Origin: Clostridia bacterium
GTDB taxonomy: Bacteria; Bacillota; Clostridia; Oscillospirales; Acutalibacteraceae
DNA: 64,000 nt
NCBI GenBank assembly: GCA_024404115.1
Contig: JAKSQM010000002.1
Span: 124,001 to 188,000, forward strand
Reading direction: 5' to 3'
The notes below the pieces were generated by a model. It did no database searches and was not told where the DNA came from. It saw only the letters and a program-made list of their open reading frames with translations. A program made the translations under genes and the position numbers. This document shows, one piece after another, positions 50,594 to 59,323 of the stretch (position 1 is the stretch's first letter; the number at the start of each line of letters is the position of its first letter).

Positions 50594-51787
50594 GTGCGAA
50601 CCTTTTTTAATAAATTTAGAATAATTGTTAAGGAAACAAATAAAACACTGCTTCTTATGTGTATTGCGTTGACGGTGTTTGGTCTTATCCTAATTCAGAG
50701 TGCAACAATGAATCAGCTTCAATCGGGTGATACTATTTCACGAAGCGTTCTCACAACAGCTATCGCTTCAATAGCAGGTCTTGTTGCCTGTATTGTTATT
50801 TCACTTTTTGAGCACGATTTCATAGTTAAATTCTGGCCTGTTATCGGTTTTGTTTGTCTTGCACTGATGGGCTCGTTGTTCATTTTCGGATGTTCCCCCA
50901 GTGGACGAGATGACGCATTCTCATGGCTTAAATTCGGCAGCTTCTATTTTCAGCCGTCAGAGCTTTTAAAAGTTGGTTTTGTTATAACATTCTCTGTTCA
51001 TCTTGACACTGTAAAGGATGAACTTGATAAATTTAAAAATATCGTTTACCTCGGTATGCACGCAATGGTTGCAGTTGGTCTTGTTATTCTTACAGGCGAC
51101 CTTGGCTCAGCTCTTGTTTTTATGGTTACAACAATCGGTCTGCTTTTCCTTGCAGGCGTTCAGCTTCGCTATTTTGCAATCGGTGCTGTTGCCGTTGGTC
51201 TTGCAACGCCTGTTATATGGTATGAGTTCCTCTCAGACTTCCAGAAACAGCGATTCCTTGCAGTTTATAATCCATCACAGCTTACAGAATCTACATATAA
51301 AACAGTTATTTATCAGCAGCAGCAGGGACTTTCTGCAATCGGTGCAGGCAGGCTCACAGGTCAGGGTCTTTTCAACGGCACATACACACAGGCTGGTCTT
51401 GTTCCCGAAAGTCAGAACGATATGATTTTCTCAGTTGTTGGTGAGGAGCTTGGATTTATCGGCTGTATTGCACTGCTCCTTTTTATTATGCTGATTATAA
51501 TTAAGATTGTTTCAATCGGCAGAAAGTCTATCAATAATGTTGGCAGACTTATGTGCTACGGTGTTGCGCTTATTATTGCGGCGCAGACAATTATCAATGT
51601 TGGTATGTGCATCAAGGTGATGCCCGTTATCGGTATCACACTCCCATTCCTTAGTTCGGGTGGTTCTGCAAACCTTTGTATTTATTTCCTCATAGGTCTT
51701 GTATTGAGCGTTTACCGCACATCAATTGATAGAACGCCGACTGAAATCAACAGAAACGCTATCATGACTCCTTTTGAAGAGGCTTGA
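50594..51787 (+). CDS. rodA: SEDS peptidoglycan glycosyltransferase, RodA-type
   Basis: A 397-residue protein with about ten membrane helices that polymerises glycan strands with a class B PBP. Motifs: FYFQPSELLKVGF, TGDLGSALVF (the essential Asp region), GLFNGTYTQAGLVPESQNDMIF and ITLPFLSSGGSA near the end. GTG start with AGGAGG upstream. RodA, FtsW and SpoVE are close; the short N-terminus and the single-gene setting favour RodA. Confidence 0.88.
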   Translation: MRTFFNKFRIIVKETNKTLLLMCIALTVFGLILIQSATMNQLQSGDTISRSVLTTAIASIAGLVACIVISLFEHDFIVKFWPVIGFVCLALMGSLFIFGCSPSGRDDAFSWLKFGSFYFQPSELLKVGFVITFSVHLDTVKDELDKFKNIVYLGMHAMVAVGLVILTGDLGSALVFMVTTIGLLFLAGVQLRYFAIGAVAVGLATPVIWYEFLSDFQKQRFLAVYNPSQLTESTYKTVIYQQQQGLSAIGAGRLTGQGLFNGTYTQAGLVPESQNDMIFSVVGEELGFIGCIALLLFIMLIIIKIVSIGRKSINNVGRLMCYGVALIIAAQTIINVGMCIKVMPVIGITLPFLSSGGSANLCIYFLIGLVLSVYRTSIDRTPTEINRNAIMTPFEEA

Positions 51788-51791
51788 TGTA

Positions 51792-51819
51792 TTGACAAAA
51801 CTGAAAATTATGCTATAAT
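51792..51819 (+). promoter_or_regulatory. Promoter of the FMN riboswitch-ribU transcript
   Basis: TTGACA at 51792-51797, 16-nt spacer ending TGC, TATAAT at 51814-51819. Confidence 0.85.
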
Positions 51820-51825
51820 AGCAAT

Positions 51826-51941
51826 ATCTTCGGGGCGGGGTGCAATTCCCCACCGGCGGTGTGAGTTTAACTTGAGCCCGCGAGCGAAAGCTGATCTGGT
51901 GAGATTCCAGAGCCGACAGTAAAGTCTGGATGGAAGAAGAT
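51826..51941 (+). promoter_or_regulatory. FMN riboswitch (RFN element)
   Basis: The RFN consensus is nearly complete: ATCTTCGGGGCGGGGTG at the start, CCCACCGGCGGT, AGCCCGCGAGC, CTGATCTGGTGAGATTCC, GCCGACAGT and GGAAGAAGAT closing P1. It precedes ribU, so flavin excess would stop uptake. Confidence 0.96.
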
Positions 51942-51955
51942 TATATGTTTAATCT

Positions 51956-51990
51956 CCCCGTACATTTTTGATGTGCGGGGTTTATTTTTT
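51956..51990 (+). terminator. Expression-platform terminator of the FMN riboswitch
   Basis: A 10-bp stem (51956-51965 with 51971-51980, one G-T pair) followed by TTTATTTTTT, just before the ribU ribosome site. Confidence 0.9.
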
Positions 51991-52005
51991 ATTAGGAGTG
52001 ATAAA

Positions 52006-52593
52006 ATGAAAAATTCATCAATCAGAAAAATCAGTGTTACTGCAATTATGGCGGCTTTTGCCACTGCGCTGATGTTCCTTGAGGTCAGCGTGCCGTTGAT
52101 GCCAAGCTTTATTAAGCTTGATTTTTCAGACCTGCCTGCATTGATTACATCATTTGCGTTTGGCCCTGCGTGGGGTGTTGCAGTTAGCCTTGTGAAAAAT
52201 CTTGTCAAGCTTCTTAATACATACACAGCTGGCATTGGTGAGCTTGCAAATTTCATCCTCAGTGCTGCATTTGTAGGCGTTGCAGGCTTGGTATATAGAA
52301 ACAAGAAAACAAAGAAATTTGCGCTTATCGGCGCTCTTATTGGCGCATTTGCAATGGCAGCAATAAGCTTCCCCTCAAATTATTTTGTGGTTTACCCTAT
52401 TTATGAAAAGCTGATGTCAAGAGAAGCCATCCTAGGCGCATACAGGCTCATTTACCCCAAAACACAATCTCTTGCGCAGGCACTTCTTATTTTTAATGTG
52501 CCGTTTACATTCTTAAAGGGCGTAATAAATTCAGCCATAACATTCGTGATTTATAAAAAAATATCGCCGCTTCTTAAAGGTAAATCAATATAA
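52006..52593 (+). CDS. ribU: ECF transporter S component, riboflavin-type (RibU)
   Basis: A 195-residue membrane protein with about six helices, substrate-binding subunit of an energy-coupling-factor transporter. KISVTAIMAAFATALMFLE, FIKLDFSDLPALI and AFGPAWGVAVSLVKNLV are the RibU motifs. The FMN riboswitch directly upstream supports riboflavin as ligand. ATG 52006 has AGGAGTGAT upstream. EcfA/EcfT are not in the window. Confidence 0.93.
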   Translation: MKNSSIRKISVTAIMAAFATALMFLEVSVPLMPSFIKLDFSDLPALITSFAFGPAWGVAVSLVKNLVKLLNTYTAGIGELANFILSAAFVGVAGLVYRNKKTKKFALIGALIGAFAMAAISFPSNYFVVYPIYEKLMSREAILGAYRLIYPKTQSLAQALLIFNVPFTFLKGVINSAITFVIYKKISPLLKGKSI

Positions 52594-52596
52594 CTA

Positions 52597-52623
52597 TTGA
52601 CAAACCAAGTTTACGAGTATATA
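52597..52623 (+). promoter_or_regulatory. Promoter of the SAM riboswitch-metK transcript
   Basis: TTGACA at 52597-52602 and TATAAT at 52618-52623; the 15-nt spacer is short. Confidence 0.6.
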
Positions 52624-52642
52624 ATAGCGAAGATATGAATAT

Positions 52643-52740
52643 TTCCTTATTGAGAGTAGCTGAGGGACTGGCCCTGTGAAGCTCGGCAACCTGCATAGGC
52701 AAGGTGCTAATTCCTGCGGTATTAACCGAAAAATAAGGTG
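52643..52740 (+). promoter_or_regulatory. SAM-I riboswitch (S-box)
   Basis: P1 CCTTAT/ATAAGG (52645-52650 with 52734-52739) encloses the S-box core: GAGAGTAGCTGAGGGACTGG, CCCTGTGAAGCTCGGCAACC and GGTGCTAATTCC. It precedes metK. Confidence 0.96.
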
Positions 52741-52745
52741 TAACA

Positions 52746-52773
52746 CCCCGTGGTTACACGCCACGGGGTTTAA
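52746..52773 (+). terminator. Expression-platform terminator of the SAM riboswitch
   Basis: Perfect 8-bp stem CCCCGTGG/CCACGGGG (52746-52753 with 52761-52768) followed by TTTAATTA. Confidence 0.82.
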
Positions 52774-52813
52774 TTATGTTTAGAAATAATATGTAAAAAT
52801 GGAGGAACAAAAA

Positions 52814-54016
52814 ATGGCAAATTATTTATTCACATCTGAATCCGTTACTTGCGGACATCCCGACAAAATTTGCGATCAGATTTCTGACGCTGTTCTTGAT
52901 GAAATTCTTAAGCAGGACCCCAACGGTCGTGTTGCATGCGAAACCTGCTGCACAACAGGCATGGTTCTTATTATGGGCGAAATTTCAACAACTGCACAGA
53001 TTGACATTACAAGCATTGCCCGTAAGGTTATTCTTGACATTGGCTATGATGATGCAAAGAAAGGCTTCGACGGCAACACTTGCGCTGTTCTCACAGCTCT
53101 TGATAAGCAGTCAACAGACATCGCTCTCGGCGTTAACAAATCATTTGAGTTAAAGCAGGGCATTGATGACCCATATAACCAGCACGGTGCAGGCGATCAG
53201 GGCATGATGTTTGGTTTTGCCTGTGATGAAACACCTGAGCTTATGCCCATGCCCATTTCACTTGCTCACAAGCTTGCATTAAGACTTACACAGGTTCGTC
53301 AGGATGGCACACTCCCCTATCTTCGTGCAGACGGCAAAACACAGGTTACTGTTGAATATAACGATAAAGACGAAGTTGTTGGCATTGACACAATCGTTAT
53401 CTCATCACAGCACAGCGCAGAGGTTGAGCTTGAGCAGATCAGAGAAGACATCATTCAGAATGTTATTTATCCTATTATCGACCCAGACCTCATTGATGAC
53501 GACACCAAAATCTATATCAATCCTACAGGCAGATTTGTTACAGGTGGTCCTCAGGGCGACAGCGGACTTACAGGCAGAAAGATTATTGTTGATACATACG
53601 GTGGATATTCTCGCCACGGTGGCGGTGCATTCAGCGGTAAAGACCCCACAAAGGTTGACCGTTCAGCTGCATACGCTTGCAGATACATTGCAAAGAATAT
53701 TGTTGCTGCAAAGCTTGCTAAGAAATGCGAAATTCAGCTTGCATATGCAATCGGTGTTGCGAAGCCTGTTTCAGTTATGGTTGATACATTCGGCACAGGC
53801 GTTATTGATGACACTGTTCTTGCAGAAATTGTAAGCGAAAACTTCGACCTCCGCCCCGCTGCAATTATTGATAAATTACAGCTTCGCAGACCTATCTACC
53901 GTCAGACAGCTGCATACGGTCATATGGGCAGAACTGACATTGACCTGCCTTGGGAAAAGACAGATAAGGTTGAGGCACTTATTAAAGCAGCAGGCATTGA
54001 GCATATTCAGAAATAA
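52814..54016 (+). CDS. metK: S-adenosylmethionine synthetase
   Basis: A 400-residue enzyme making SAM from methionine and [57 protein letters not shown] (phosphate loop, given in part) and the [16 protein letters not shown] motif are standard. ATG 52814 has GGAGG 8 nt upstream; an earlier ATG overlaps that site. Controlled by the SAM-I riboswitch and ends in a strong terminator. Confidence 0.97.
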   Translation: MANYLFTSESVTCGHPDKICDQISDAVLDEILKQDPNGRVACETCCTTGMVLIMGEISTTAQIDITSIARKVILDIGYDDAKKGFDGNTCAVLTALDKQSTDIALGVNKSFELKQGIDDPYNQHGAGDQGMMFGFACDETPELMPMPISLAHKLALRLTQVRQDGTLPYLRADGKTQVTVEYNDKDEVVGIDTIVISSQHSAEVELEQIREDIIQNVIYPIIDPDLIDDDTKIYINPTGRFVTGGPQGDSGLTGRKIIVDTYGGYSRHGGGAFSGKDPTKVDRSAAYACRYIAKNIVAAKLAKKCEIQLAYAIGVAKPVSVMVDTFGTGVIDDTVLAEIVSENFDLRPAAIIDKLQLRRPIYRQTAAYGHMGRTDIDLPWEKTDKVEALIKAAGIEHIQK

Positions 54017-54034
54017 TCAAAACATAAAAAAATC

Positions 54035-54064
54035 AGAGCTGGACGAAAATCCAGCTCTTTTTTG
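54035..54064. terminator. Terminator after metK
   Basis: Perfect 9-bp stem AGAGCTGGA/TCCAGCTCT (54035-54043 with 54050-54058), T6 on + and an A-run on the other side. Confidence 0.9.
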
Positions 54065-54070
54065 TTGCTA

Positions 54071-55975
54071 TTAAAGAATATCTTCGAGGAACTTGATGTA
54101 AAGACCGCCCTGAACTGTTCTGTGCTTAAAGCCAATCATAATTGATGTGTTGGTGTCATACCAGTCTGTCATGGGAACTCGTGAATTTGAAACATTGTAT
54201 GCGTCCCAAAGAGGAGTGATGAACTTTTCAAATTCATCATCAGAGGGTGCGAGGCATGCTGTCCAAACAAGCCAGTCAGATTTTGTGTAAGCCTTGCGGC
54301 TGTCAAGAGGCATACCGTAATAGTTGATATGCTTGCAGTTGTTAAGATATTCTGATGAGAGAACATATGGTGAGAAAAGATTTGTGTGCCAGAACTTATC
54401 CCAGACAATGTTATATTTCATGCTGAATGTGCCGGGCTTGTCGAATGCAAGGCGGAAGCTGCCGTCTTTATTAGCGGCACGCTTAACCCAGCTGTCTGCC
54501 ATATCCTTTGCAATCTTCATGTATTTGTCGGCATCCTCTGCCTTACCCTGCATTTTGAGGATAATTGAGTAACCAGCGATACCCATAATTGCTTTAAGTG
54601 AAAGGTTGCAGTTGTGAGCCATATGACCCGCAAAGTCGTCTGTACAAAGCTGATTTTCGGGGTCTTCACCGTATTTGATGAGGTATTTAACCCATCTGTC
54701 AAGCTGAGCCATATATCTGTCTGCGAAGTCTGTGTTTTTATCAACCATAGCAATGTTTGCCATAAGGATGAGCATATTGCCACATTCCTCAACAGGCATC
54801 TGCTTAGTTTTGTATTCTTCAAGAGTCTTTGATTTCCAGCCGTAACGCTGACCGTTTACAACAGGATATGTGCCAACATCGTGGGGAGCAAAGTCAAATA
54901 CCCATTCGTCAGATTCATCATATTTGAAAATTGGAACAAGCATACCCTTGAGAAGCTCAGTGTTGTAAAGAAGGAAGAACGGTGATGATGGATATGTAAC
55001 ATCAACTGTTGCTGCACAGCCGTTGCTGAAGCATTCTTTTGAAATATAAACAAGCTCGCCCTCGTCTGTTACTGCAAGCTTATGAGCGGCAAGAATCTGA
55101 CGGTACGCAAGTGAAATAATCTCTGCATATTTAATACCGCTGGAGCGTTTGCCCTGCTTATAAATATCATAAGAAACCTTGTTGCACTTAATGAGCATTT
55201 CTTCGCTCTCTTCGAGTGCCTCTTTCATAGCCTCTTCAATTGTAAGACCTTTGGTGTGCCAATAAGCCTTAATGTGCTTTTTGAAATATTCAAGAGAATA
55301 AATATCGTCATATGCAAAGAGAATGTCATATACTTTTGATGCTTCGCAAGCGAACTCTGCTGAAACGAAATTCATATTTTCTTCATCTTTGAAGCTTGAA
55401 ATGCTGCTGTCAGCTGGTGGGCAAAGGTAGAAATAACCCCAGTCAATGCGAAGGTCATCGCCGAATTTGCCAAGGATTTCCTGCTTCTTGCTGCCCATTT
55501 TAACAGCATTGATACCGTCTTTAATCTGAACAGTTTCGATTGTTACTTCGTCATCCCCTGCTTTATCAAGGCAAATCTGCTCAGAAACGGAAAGCTTAAC
55601 GCTGACCTTGTGAGCTACACCGTCAACATTTTCAAATTTAACTTTCATATAAGAAACAGGTCTTGAAAGGCGGTATAAATCATCTGTGAAAAGAGGTGTG
55701 TAGAATTTAACATTGAGAGTGATTTTTTCGTTAACAAAATCATACTCAGTAACAAGAGCGGTAACATCCATAGCAGCCTGAGTGATAACAGGATACTTTC
55801 TGTTGTTGCCCATAAAGCGGAAATCTTCGCCGTCAACTGTTACAATACCCTCAATGATGTTTTCAGCACCAGTCCAGTGAACTGTTTCTTCGCTGTATAA
55901 TTCATCAGCAGGCGACCATATTGAAAAATATGGGTCAACTGTAATAAGCGGAACTGCGGGTGGTCTTAATTTCAT
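54071..55975 (-). CDS. Glutaminase-A-like protein (DUF5127/DUF4965/DUF1793 architecture)
   Basis: A 634-residue protein without a signal peptide. It opens with PAVPLITVDPYFSIWS (the N-terminal beta domain typical of GtaA-type proteins), has a middle segment SLAYRQILAAHKLA, and a C-terminal alpha/alpha-barrel with DFAPHDVGTYPVVNGQ, CTDDFAGHMAHNCNLSLKAI and YNIVWDKFWHTNLF. The architecture corresponds to fungal glutaminase A relatives, but bacterial members may be glycosidases. Standalone gene converging on metK. Confidence 0.78.
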   Translation of the reverse strand: MKLRPPAVPLITVDPYFSIWSPADELYSEETVHWTGAENIIEGIVTVDGEDFRFMGNNRKYPVITQAAMDVTALVTEYDFVNEKITLNVKFYTPLFTDDLYRLSRPVSYMKVKFENVDGVAHKVSVKLSVSEQICLDKAGDDEVTIETVQIKDGINAVKMGSKKQEILGKFGDDLRIDWGYFYLCPPADSSISSFKDEENMNFVSAEFACEASKVYDILFAYDDIYSLEYFKKHIKAYWHTKGLTIEEAMKEALEESEEMLIKCNKVSYDIYKQGKRSSGIKYAEIISLAYRQILAAHKLAVTDEGELVYISKECFSNGCAATVDVTYPSSPFFLLYNTELLKGMLVPIFKYDESDEWVFDFAPHDVGTYPVVNGQRYGWKSKTLEEYKTKQMPVEECGNMLILMANIAMVDKNTDFADRYMAQLDRWVKYLIKYGEDPENQLCTDDFAGHMAHNCNLSLKAIMGIAGYSIILKMQGKAEDADKYMKIAKDMADSWVKRAANKDGSFRLAFDKPGTFSMKYNIVWDKFWHTNLFSPYVLSSEYLNNCKHINYYGMPLDSRKAYTKSDWLVWTACLAPSDDEFEKFITPLWDAYNVSNSRVPMTDWYDTNTSIMIGFKHRTVQGGLYIKFLEDIL

Positions 55976-56043
55976 AATTATCTCTCCTAAAATTGGGTTA
56001 AGTTTATGTTATCAAATACAATAAATTATGTCAAGTTAATAAC

Positions 56044-56071
56044 AAAAAAACCTGCTGAAAAATACAGCAGG
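56044..56071 (-). terminator. Terminator of the T-box branched-chain operon
   Basis: Perfect stem CCTGCTG/CAGCAGG (56051-56057 with 56065-56071), followed on the minus strand by seven T residues. Confidence 0.9.
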
Positions 56072-56088
56072 CTTTTGTTTATTTTGAA

Positions 56089-56625
56089 TTAGCCTTCAAG
56101 GTTAAGACCGCACTCAATTGCTTTAAGGTTCATATCAAGAAGATTTGCTTTTCTTGCAGAAACAACCTTTTTAAGTGTGGATTCAACATTGTTTGTGCTA
56201 ACTGCTCCGCTCTCTTTGATGAACTTACCAACCATAATCATATTTGCAAGGGTGGGAAGTCCAATATCATTTGCAAGACCAGTTGCAGGAACATAGAATA
56301 CCTTAACATCTGTGCGCTTGATTTTGCGTTCAATAAGTGTTGAGTCAACAAAAATCATACCACCCGGAACAACTGCATCCTCATATTTATCAAGTGAGGG
56401 AAGATTCATAGCAATAAGAATGTCTGGCTTTGAAACGATGGGAGAACCAACGGGCTCGTCGCTTAAAATAACACTGCAGTTTGCTGTGCCGCCACGCATT
56501 TCGGGGCCGTATGATGGAAGCCAGCTAAGCTGTCTGCCTTCAAGAAGTCCGTTATATGCAATGAATTTGCCTGCAAAGAGAACGCCCTGACCGCCGAAAC
56601 CTGCAATAAGTAACTGTGTAGTCAT
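56089..56625 (-). CDS. 2-oxoacid:ferredoxin oxidoreductase, gamma subunit
   Basis: A 178-residue subunit with the family start LIAGFGGQGVLFAGK and PSYGPEMRGGTANC. It carries the CoA-side domain of the 2-ketoisovalerate/2-oxoglutarate-type enzyme. Last gene of the operon, 1 nt after the beta subunit. The set alpha-beta-gamma plus ferredoxin is complete in this operon. Confidence 0.93.
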   Translation of the reverse strand: MTTQLLIAGFGGQGVLFAGKFIAYNGLLEGRQLSWLPSYGPEMRGGTANCSVILSDEPVGSPIVSKPDILIAMNLPSLDKYEDAVVPGGMIFVDSTLIERKIKRTDVKVFYVPATGLANDIGLPTLANMIMVGKFIKESGAVSTNNVESTLKKVVSARKANLLDMNLKAIECGLNLEG

Positions 56626-56626
56626 A

Positions 56627-57376
56627 TTATTTGTCCTCCTTTGCGCTTCTGTCTTTATAAACTCCTAAAGGATAATAAGGAATCATCTTATCCTCAACCC
56701 ACTGAAGAGCTGCGTCGGGAGTCATACCCCAGTTTGTGGGGCAAGAAGAAACAACCTCAATAAGTGAGAAGCCTTTGCCGTTAATCTGATTTTCAAAAGC
56801 TTTCTGAATAGCTTTCTGTGCAGCCTTAACATTTTTAACATTATTAACTGCAACACGGGCAATGTATTCGGGACCGTCAAGAGTTGCGAGCATTTCGCTG
56901 ACCTTAACGGGATAGCCTGCTGTTGTAACATCTCTGCCGTAAGGTGAAGTCTGTGTAACCTGACCAGGAAGTGATGTGGGAGCCATCTGACCGCCTGTCA
57001 TACCGTAAATTGCATTGTTTACAAAAATAACAGTGATGTTTTCGTTTCTTGTAGCGGCGTGAACTGTTTCAGCCATACCGATTGAAGCAAGGTCGCCGTC
57101 GCCCTGATATGTGAAAATAACATTTTCAGGCATTGAGCGCTTAAGACCTGTTGCAACAGCAGGTGCTCTGCCGTGTGCAGCCTCAACCATATCACAAGTG
57201 AAATAATTATATGCCATAACAGCGCAGCCAACAGGAGCAACGCCGATTGTTTTGCCCTCAATACCAAGGTTATCAATTGCCTGTGCAACAAGTCTGTGAA
57301 TTATACCGTGTGTGCAGCCAGGGCAATAATGAAGCTGAGCGTCTGTAAGGCTCTTTGGTTTTTCAAATACTATCAT
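56627..57376 (-). CDS. 2-oxoacid:ferredoxin oxidoreductase, beta subunit (TPP-binding)
   Basis: A 249-residue subunit that binds thiamine diphosphate: HYCPGCTHGIIHRL, YQGDGDLASIGMAE (Mg/TPP motif GDGD), NNAIYGMTGGQMAPTS and SSCPTNWG. It overlaps the alpha subunit by one base. With VorB-type alpha it forms the catalytic core that interconverts acyl-CoA plus CO2 and 2-oxoacid using ferredoxin. Confidence 0.95.
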   Translation of the reverse strand: MIVFEKPKSLTDAQLHYCPGCTHGIIHRLVAQAIDNLGIEGKTIGVAPVGCAVMAYNYFTCDMVEAAHGRAPAVATGLKRSMPENVIFTYQGDGDLASIGMAETVHAATRNENITVIFVNNAIYGMTGGQMAPTSLPGQVTQTSPYGRDVTTAGYPVKVSEMLATLDGPEYIARVAVNNVKNVKAAQKAIQKAFENQINGKGFSLIEVVSSCPTNWGMTPDAALQWVEDKMIPYYPLGVYKDRSAKEDK

Positions 57377-58440
57377 CAGTCGTTACCTCCTGCAAGTTTT
57401 TTGATTGATTCAAGCACCTGCTCTGGTGAAGGAATCATACCGCCAACACGGTTGCAAAGCTCAACCTTTTTCTTGCACTCTGTTGCAAGTTTGATGTCCT
57501 CAATCATCTGACCCATTGAAAGCTCTACGCTTAAAAAGCCCTTAACTTTGTCAGCAGCTTCTGCAAGAGGTTTCTTGGGGAATGGCCATACTGTGATGGG
57601 GCGAATCATGCCGACCTTGATGCCCTCTTTTCTTGCGGCGATAACAGCGTTCTTTGAAACACGGGCAGCAATACCGAAAGCAACAACGCAGTAATCTGCA
57701 TCATCCATCATAAATGACTCGTATCTTGCTTCGTTTTCTTCGATTGTTTTATATCTTTCATAACGCTCGAAGTTTGTCTTTTCAAGCTCTTCGGGGTCAA
57801 GATAAAGTGAATTGATAATGTTGTGCTGACGCTTTTTGCCGGTGCCAGTAACTGCCCAAGGCTTCTCATAAACCTTGATGTCATCTGGCTCGGGGAGCTC
57901 AACAGGCTCCATCATCTGACCCATTGTGCCGTCTGCAAGAAGCATAGCAGGCATACGGTATTTATCTGCAAGGTCAAATGCAAGGATAGTCATATCAGCC
58001 ATTTCCTGAACTGATGCGGGAGTGAGAACGATAAGGTGATAATCGCCATGTCCGCCGCCCTTTGTAGCCTGAAAATAATCTGACTGAGAGGGCTGGATGC
58101 CTCCAAGACCAGGGCCGCCACGCTGAACATTAACAATAAGTGCAGGGAGGTCTGAACCTGCGATGTATGAGATACCCTCCTGTTTAAGTGAAACTCCTGG
58201 GCTTGATGATGATGTCATAACTCTTTTGCCTGAGCCAGAAACACCGTAAACCATATTGATAGCAGAAATTTCACTTTCAGCCTGAAGGAATGTACCGCCG
58301 ATTTTGGGCATTCTTTTTGCCATATATGCGGCAATTTCAGTCTGAGGAGTGATAGGATAGCCGAAGTAATGCTTACAGCCAGCTCTTATAGCAGCCTCAG
58401 CAATTGCTTCGTTGCCTTTCATTAAAACTTTTTCAGCCAT
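57376..58440 (-). CDS. vorB: 2-ketoisovalerate-type ferredoxin oxidoreductase, alpha subunit (VorB-like)
   Basis: A 354-residue subunit: LMKGNEAIAEAAIRAGC, FGYPITPQTE, the VMTSSSSPGVSLKQEG segment, VQRGGPGLGG and a C-terminal SMGQMIEDI. This is the VorB/KorA arrangement with separate gamma, closest by motif to enzymes acting on branched 2-oxoacids. ATG 58440 has GAGGTG 6 nt upstream; an upstream ATG lies inside the ferredoxin gene. Substrate is inferred from the adjacent aminotransferase and T-box. Confidence 0.88.
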   Translation of the reverse strand: MAEKVLMKGNEAIAEAAIRAGCKHYFGYPITPQTEIAAYMAKRMPKIGGTFLQAESEISAINMVYGVSGSGKRVMTSSSSPGVSLKQEGISYIAGSDLPALIVNVQRGGPGLGGIQPSQSDYFQATKGGGHGDYHLIVLTPASVQEMADMTILAFDLADKYRMPAMLLADGTMGQMMEPVELPEPDDIKVYEKPWAVTGTGKKRQHNIINSLYLDPEELEKTNFERYERYKTIEENEARYESFMMDDADYCVVAFGIAARVSKNAVIAARKEGIKVGMIRPITVWPFPKKPLAEAADKVKGFLSVELSMGQMIEDIKLATECKKKVELCNRVGGMIPSPEQVLESIKKLAGGND

Positions 58441-58450
58441 TTCGAACACC

Positions 58451-58657
58451 TCACTTTTCAACTGTTATAACGCAATCGGGGCACATAGTTGCGCAGAAAG
58501 CACAAGCAATGCACTTATCCTGATCGGTCATTTCTGCGGGAGAATGTCCCTTTTTGTTTATCTTTTCTTTAGCAATTCTGATAATGCCTTTGGGGCAGGC
58601 AGAAACACAAAGTCCGCAACCCTTGCATATATCAGTGTCAAAAGTAACTTTTGCCAT
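58451..58657 (-). CDS. Ferredoxin-like 4Fe-4S delta subunit
   Basis: A 68-residue protein with two [4Fe-4S] motifs, CKGCGLCVSACP and CIACAFCATMCP, the electron-transfer subunit of the oxidoreductase. It lies between the P-loop ATPase and the alpha subunit. Confidence 0.95.
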   Translation of the reverse strand: MAKVTFDTDICKGCGLCVSACPKGIIRIAKEKINKKGHSPAEMTDQDKCIACAFCATMCPDCVITVEK

Positions 58658-58672
58658 TGCAATTCTCCTGTC

Positions 58673-59323
58673 TTAATAATATTTTTTCTGCAATTTAAGC
58701 ATAAACTTATTATCGCAGTCAACATCCTCAAAAATCTTTTCGCTGACCGTAGTCATCACAACGGGAAGTGAAGTCATTTCGCTGAGATTCTGTGCAAGAG
58801 GGATAGTCCTCTCAACATCCTCTGCGGTTGTTTCTTCACCGAGATTTGAGTTGTTTATAATTCCTGTAAACTTAATGCCTGCCGCCTGCTGAATTTCGTA
58901 GAAAACCTCCATAGCTTCCTCTGCATTCCTTGTAAGAGGGCGATAGAAATTCACCACAAAAAACATATCGTAGTTATTCTCTTCAAGAATATACGGCGTG
59001 AATCTGCCGAGGGCGTACGCTCCCCTGTCATCACCGCCAATGTCAAGAATAACATGCTTGTCATTTCTCATAACAAGTCCGTAGGTTTCAGCAGGGAGAG
59101 ACGGCAAATCAACATTTGTGCCTGCAAAGGGAAGCGCAACAAGCTCTATCCCCGCCTGCTCAAGTTCTTTTTGGCTGTCTTTCGTTCTGAAATACGGATT
59201 GACTATATCAAGGTCGGCAATGCTGACATTAAGCCCCTGACTTTTTAAGTCAAAGGCATAATTCAGCGCAACATTTGTTTTACCGCTTCCGTAATGTCCT
59301 AAAAAAAGGTTTACTCGCTTCAT
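58673..59323 (-). CDS. P-loop ATPase of the CobQ/MinD-like type in the VOR operon
   Basis: A 216-residue ATPase with GHYGSGKTNVALNYA (P-loop), a SIADLDIVNPYFR motif, and LDIGGDDRGAYALGR in place of the usual switch II. It resembles the deviant-Walker SIMIBI group (MinD, CobB, NifH relatives). The ATG overlaps the ilvE stop by 4 nt. Its position immediately before the iron-sulfur subunit suggests a part in cofactor loading or activation, but there is no direct evidence. Confidence 0.8.
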   Translation of the reverse strand: MKRVNLFLGHYGSGKTNVALNYAFDLKSQGLNVSIADLDIVNPYFRTKDSQKELEQAGIELVALPFAGTNVDLPSLPAETYGLVMRNDKHVILDIGGDDRGAYALGRFTPYILEENNYDMFFVVNFYRPLTRNAEEAMEVFYEIQQAAGIKFTGIINNSNLGEETTAEDVERTIPLAQNLSEMTSLPVVMTTVSEKIFEDVDCDNKFMLKLQKKYY

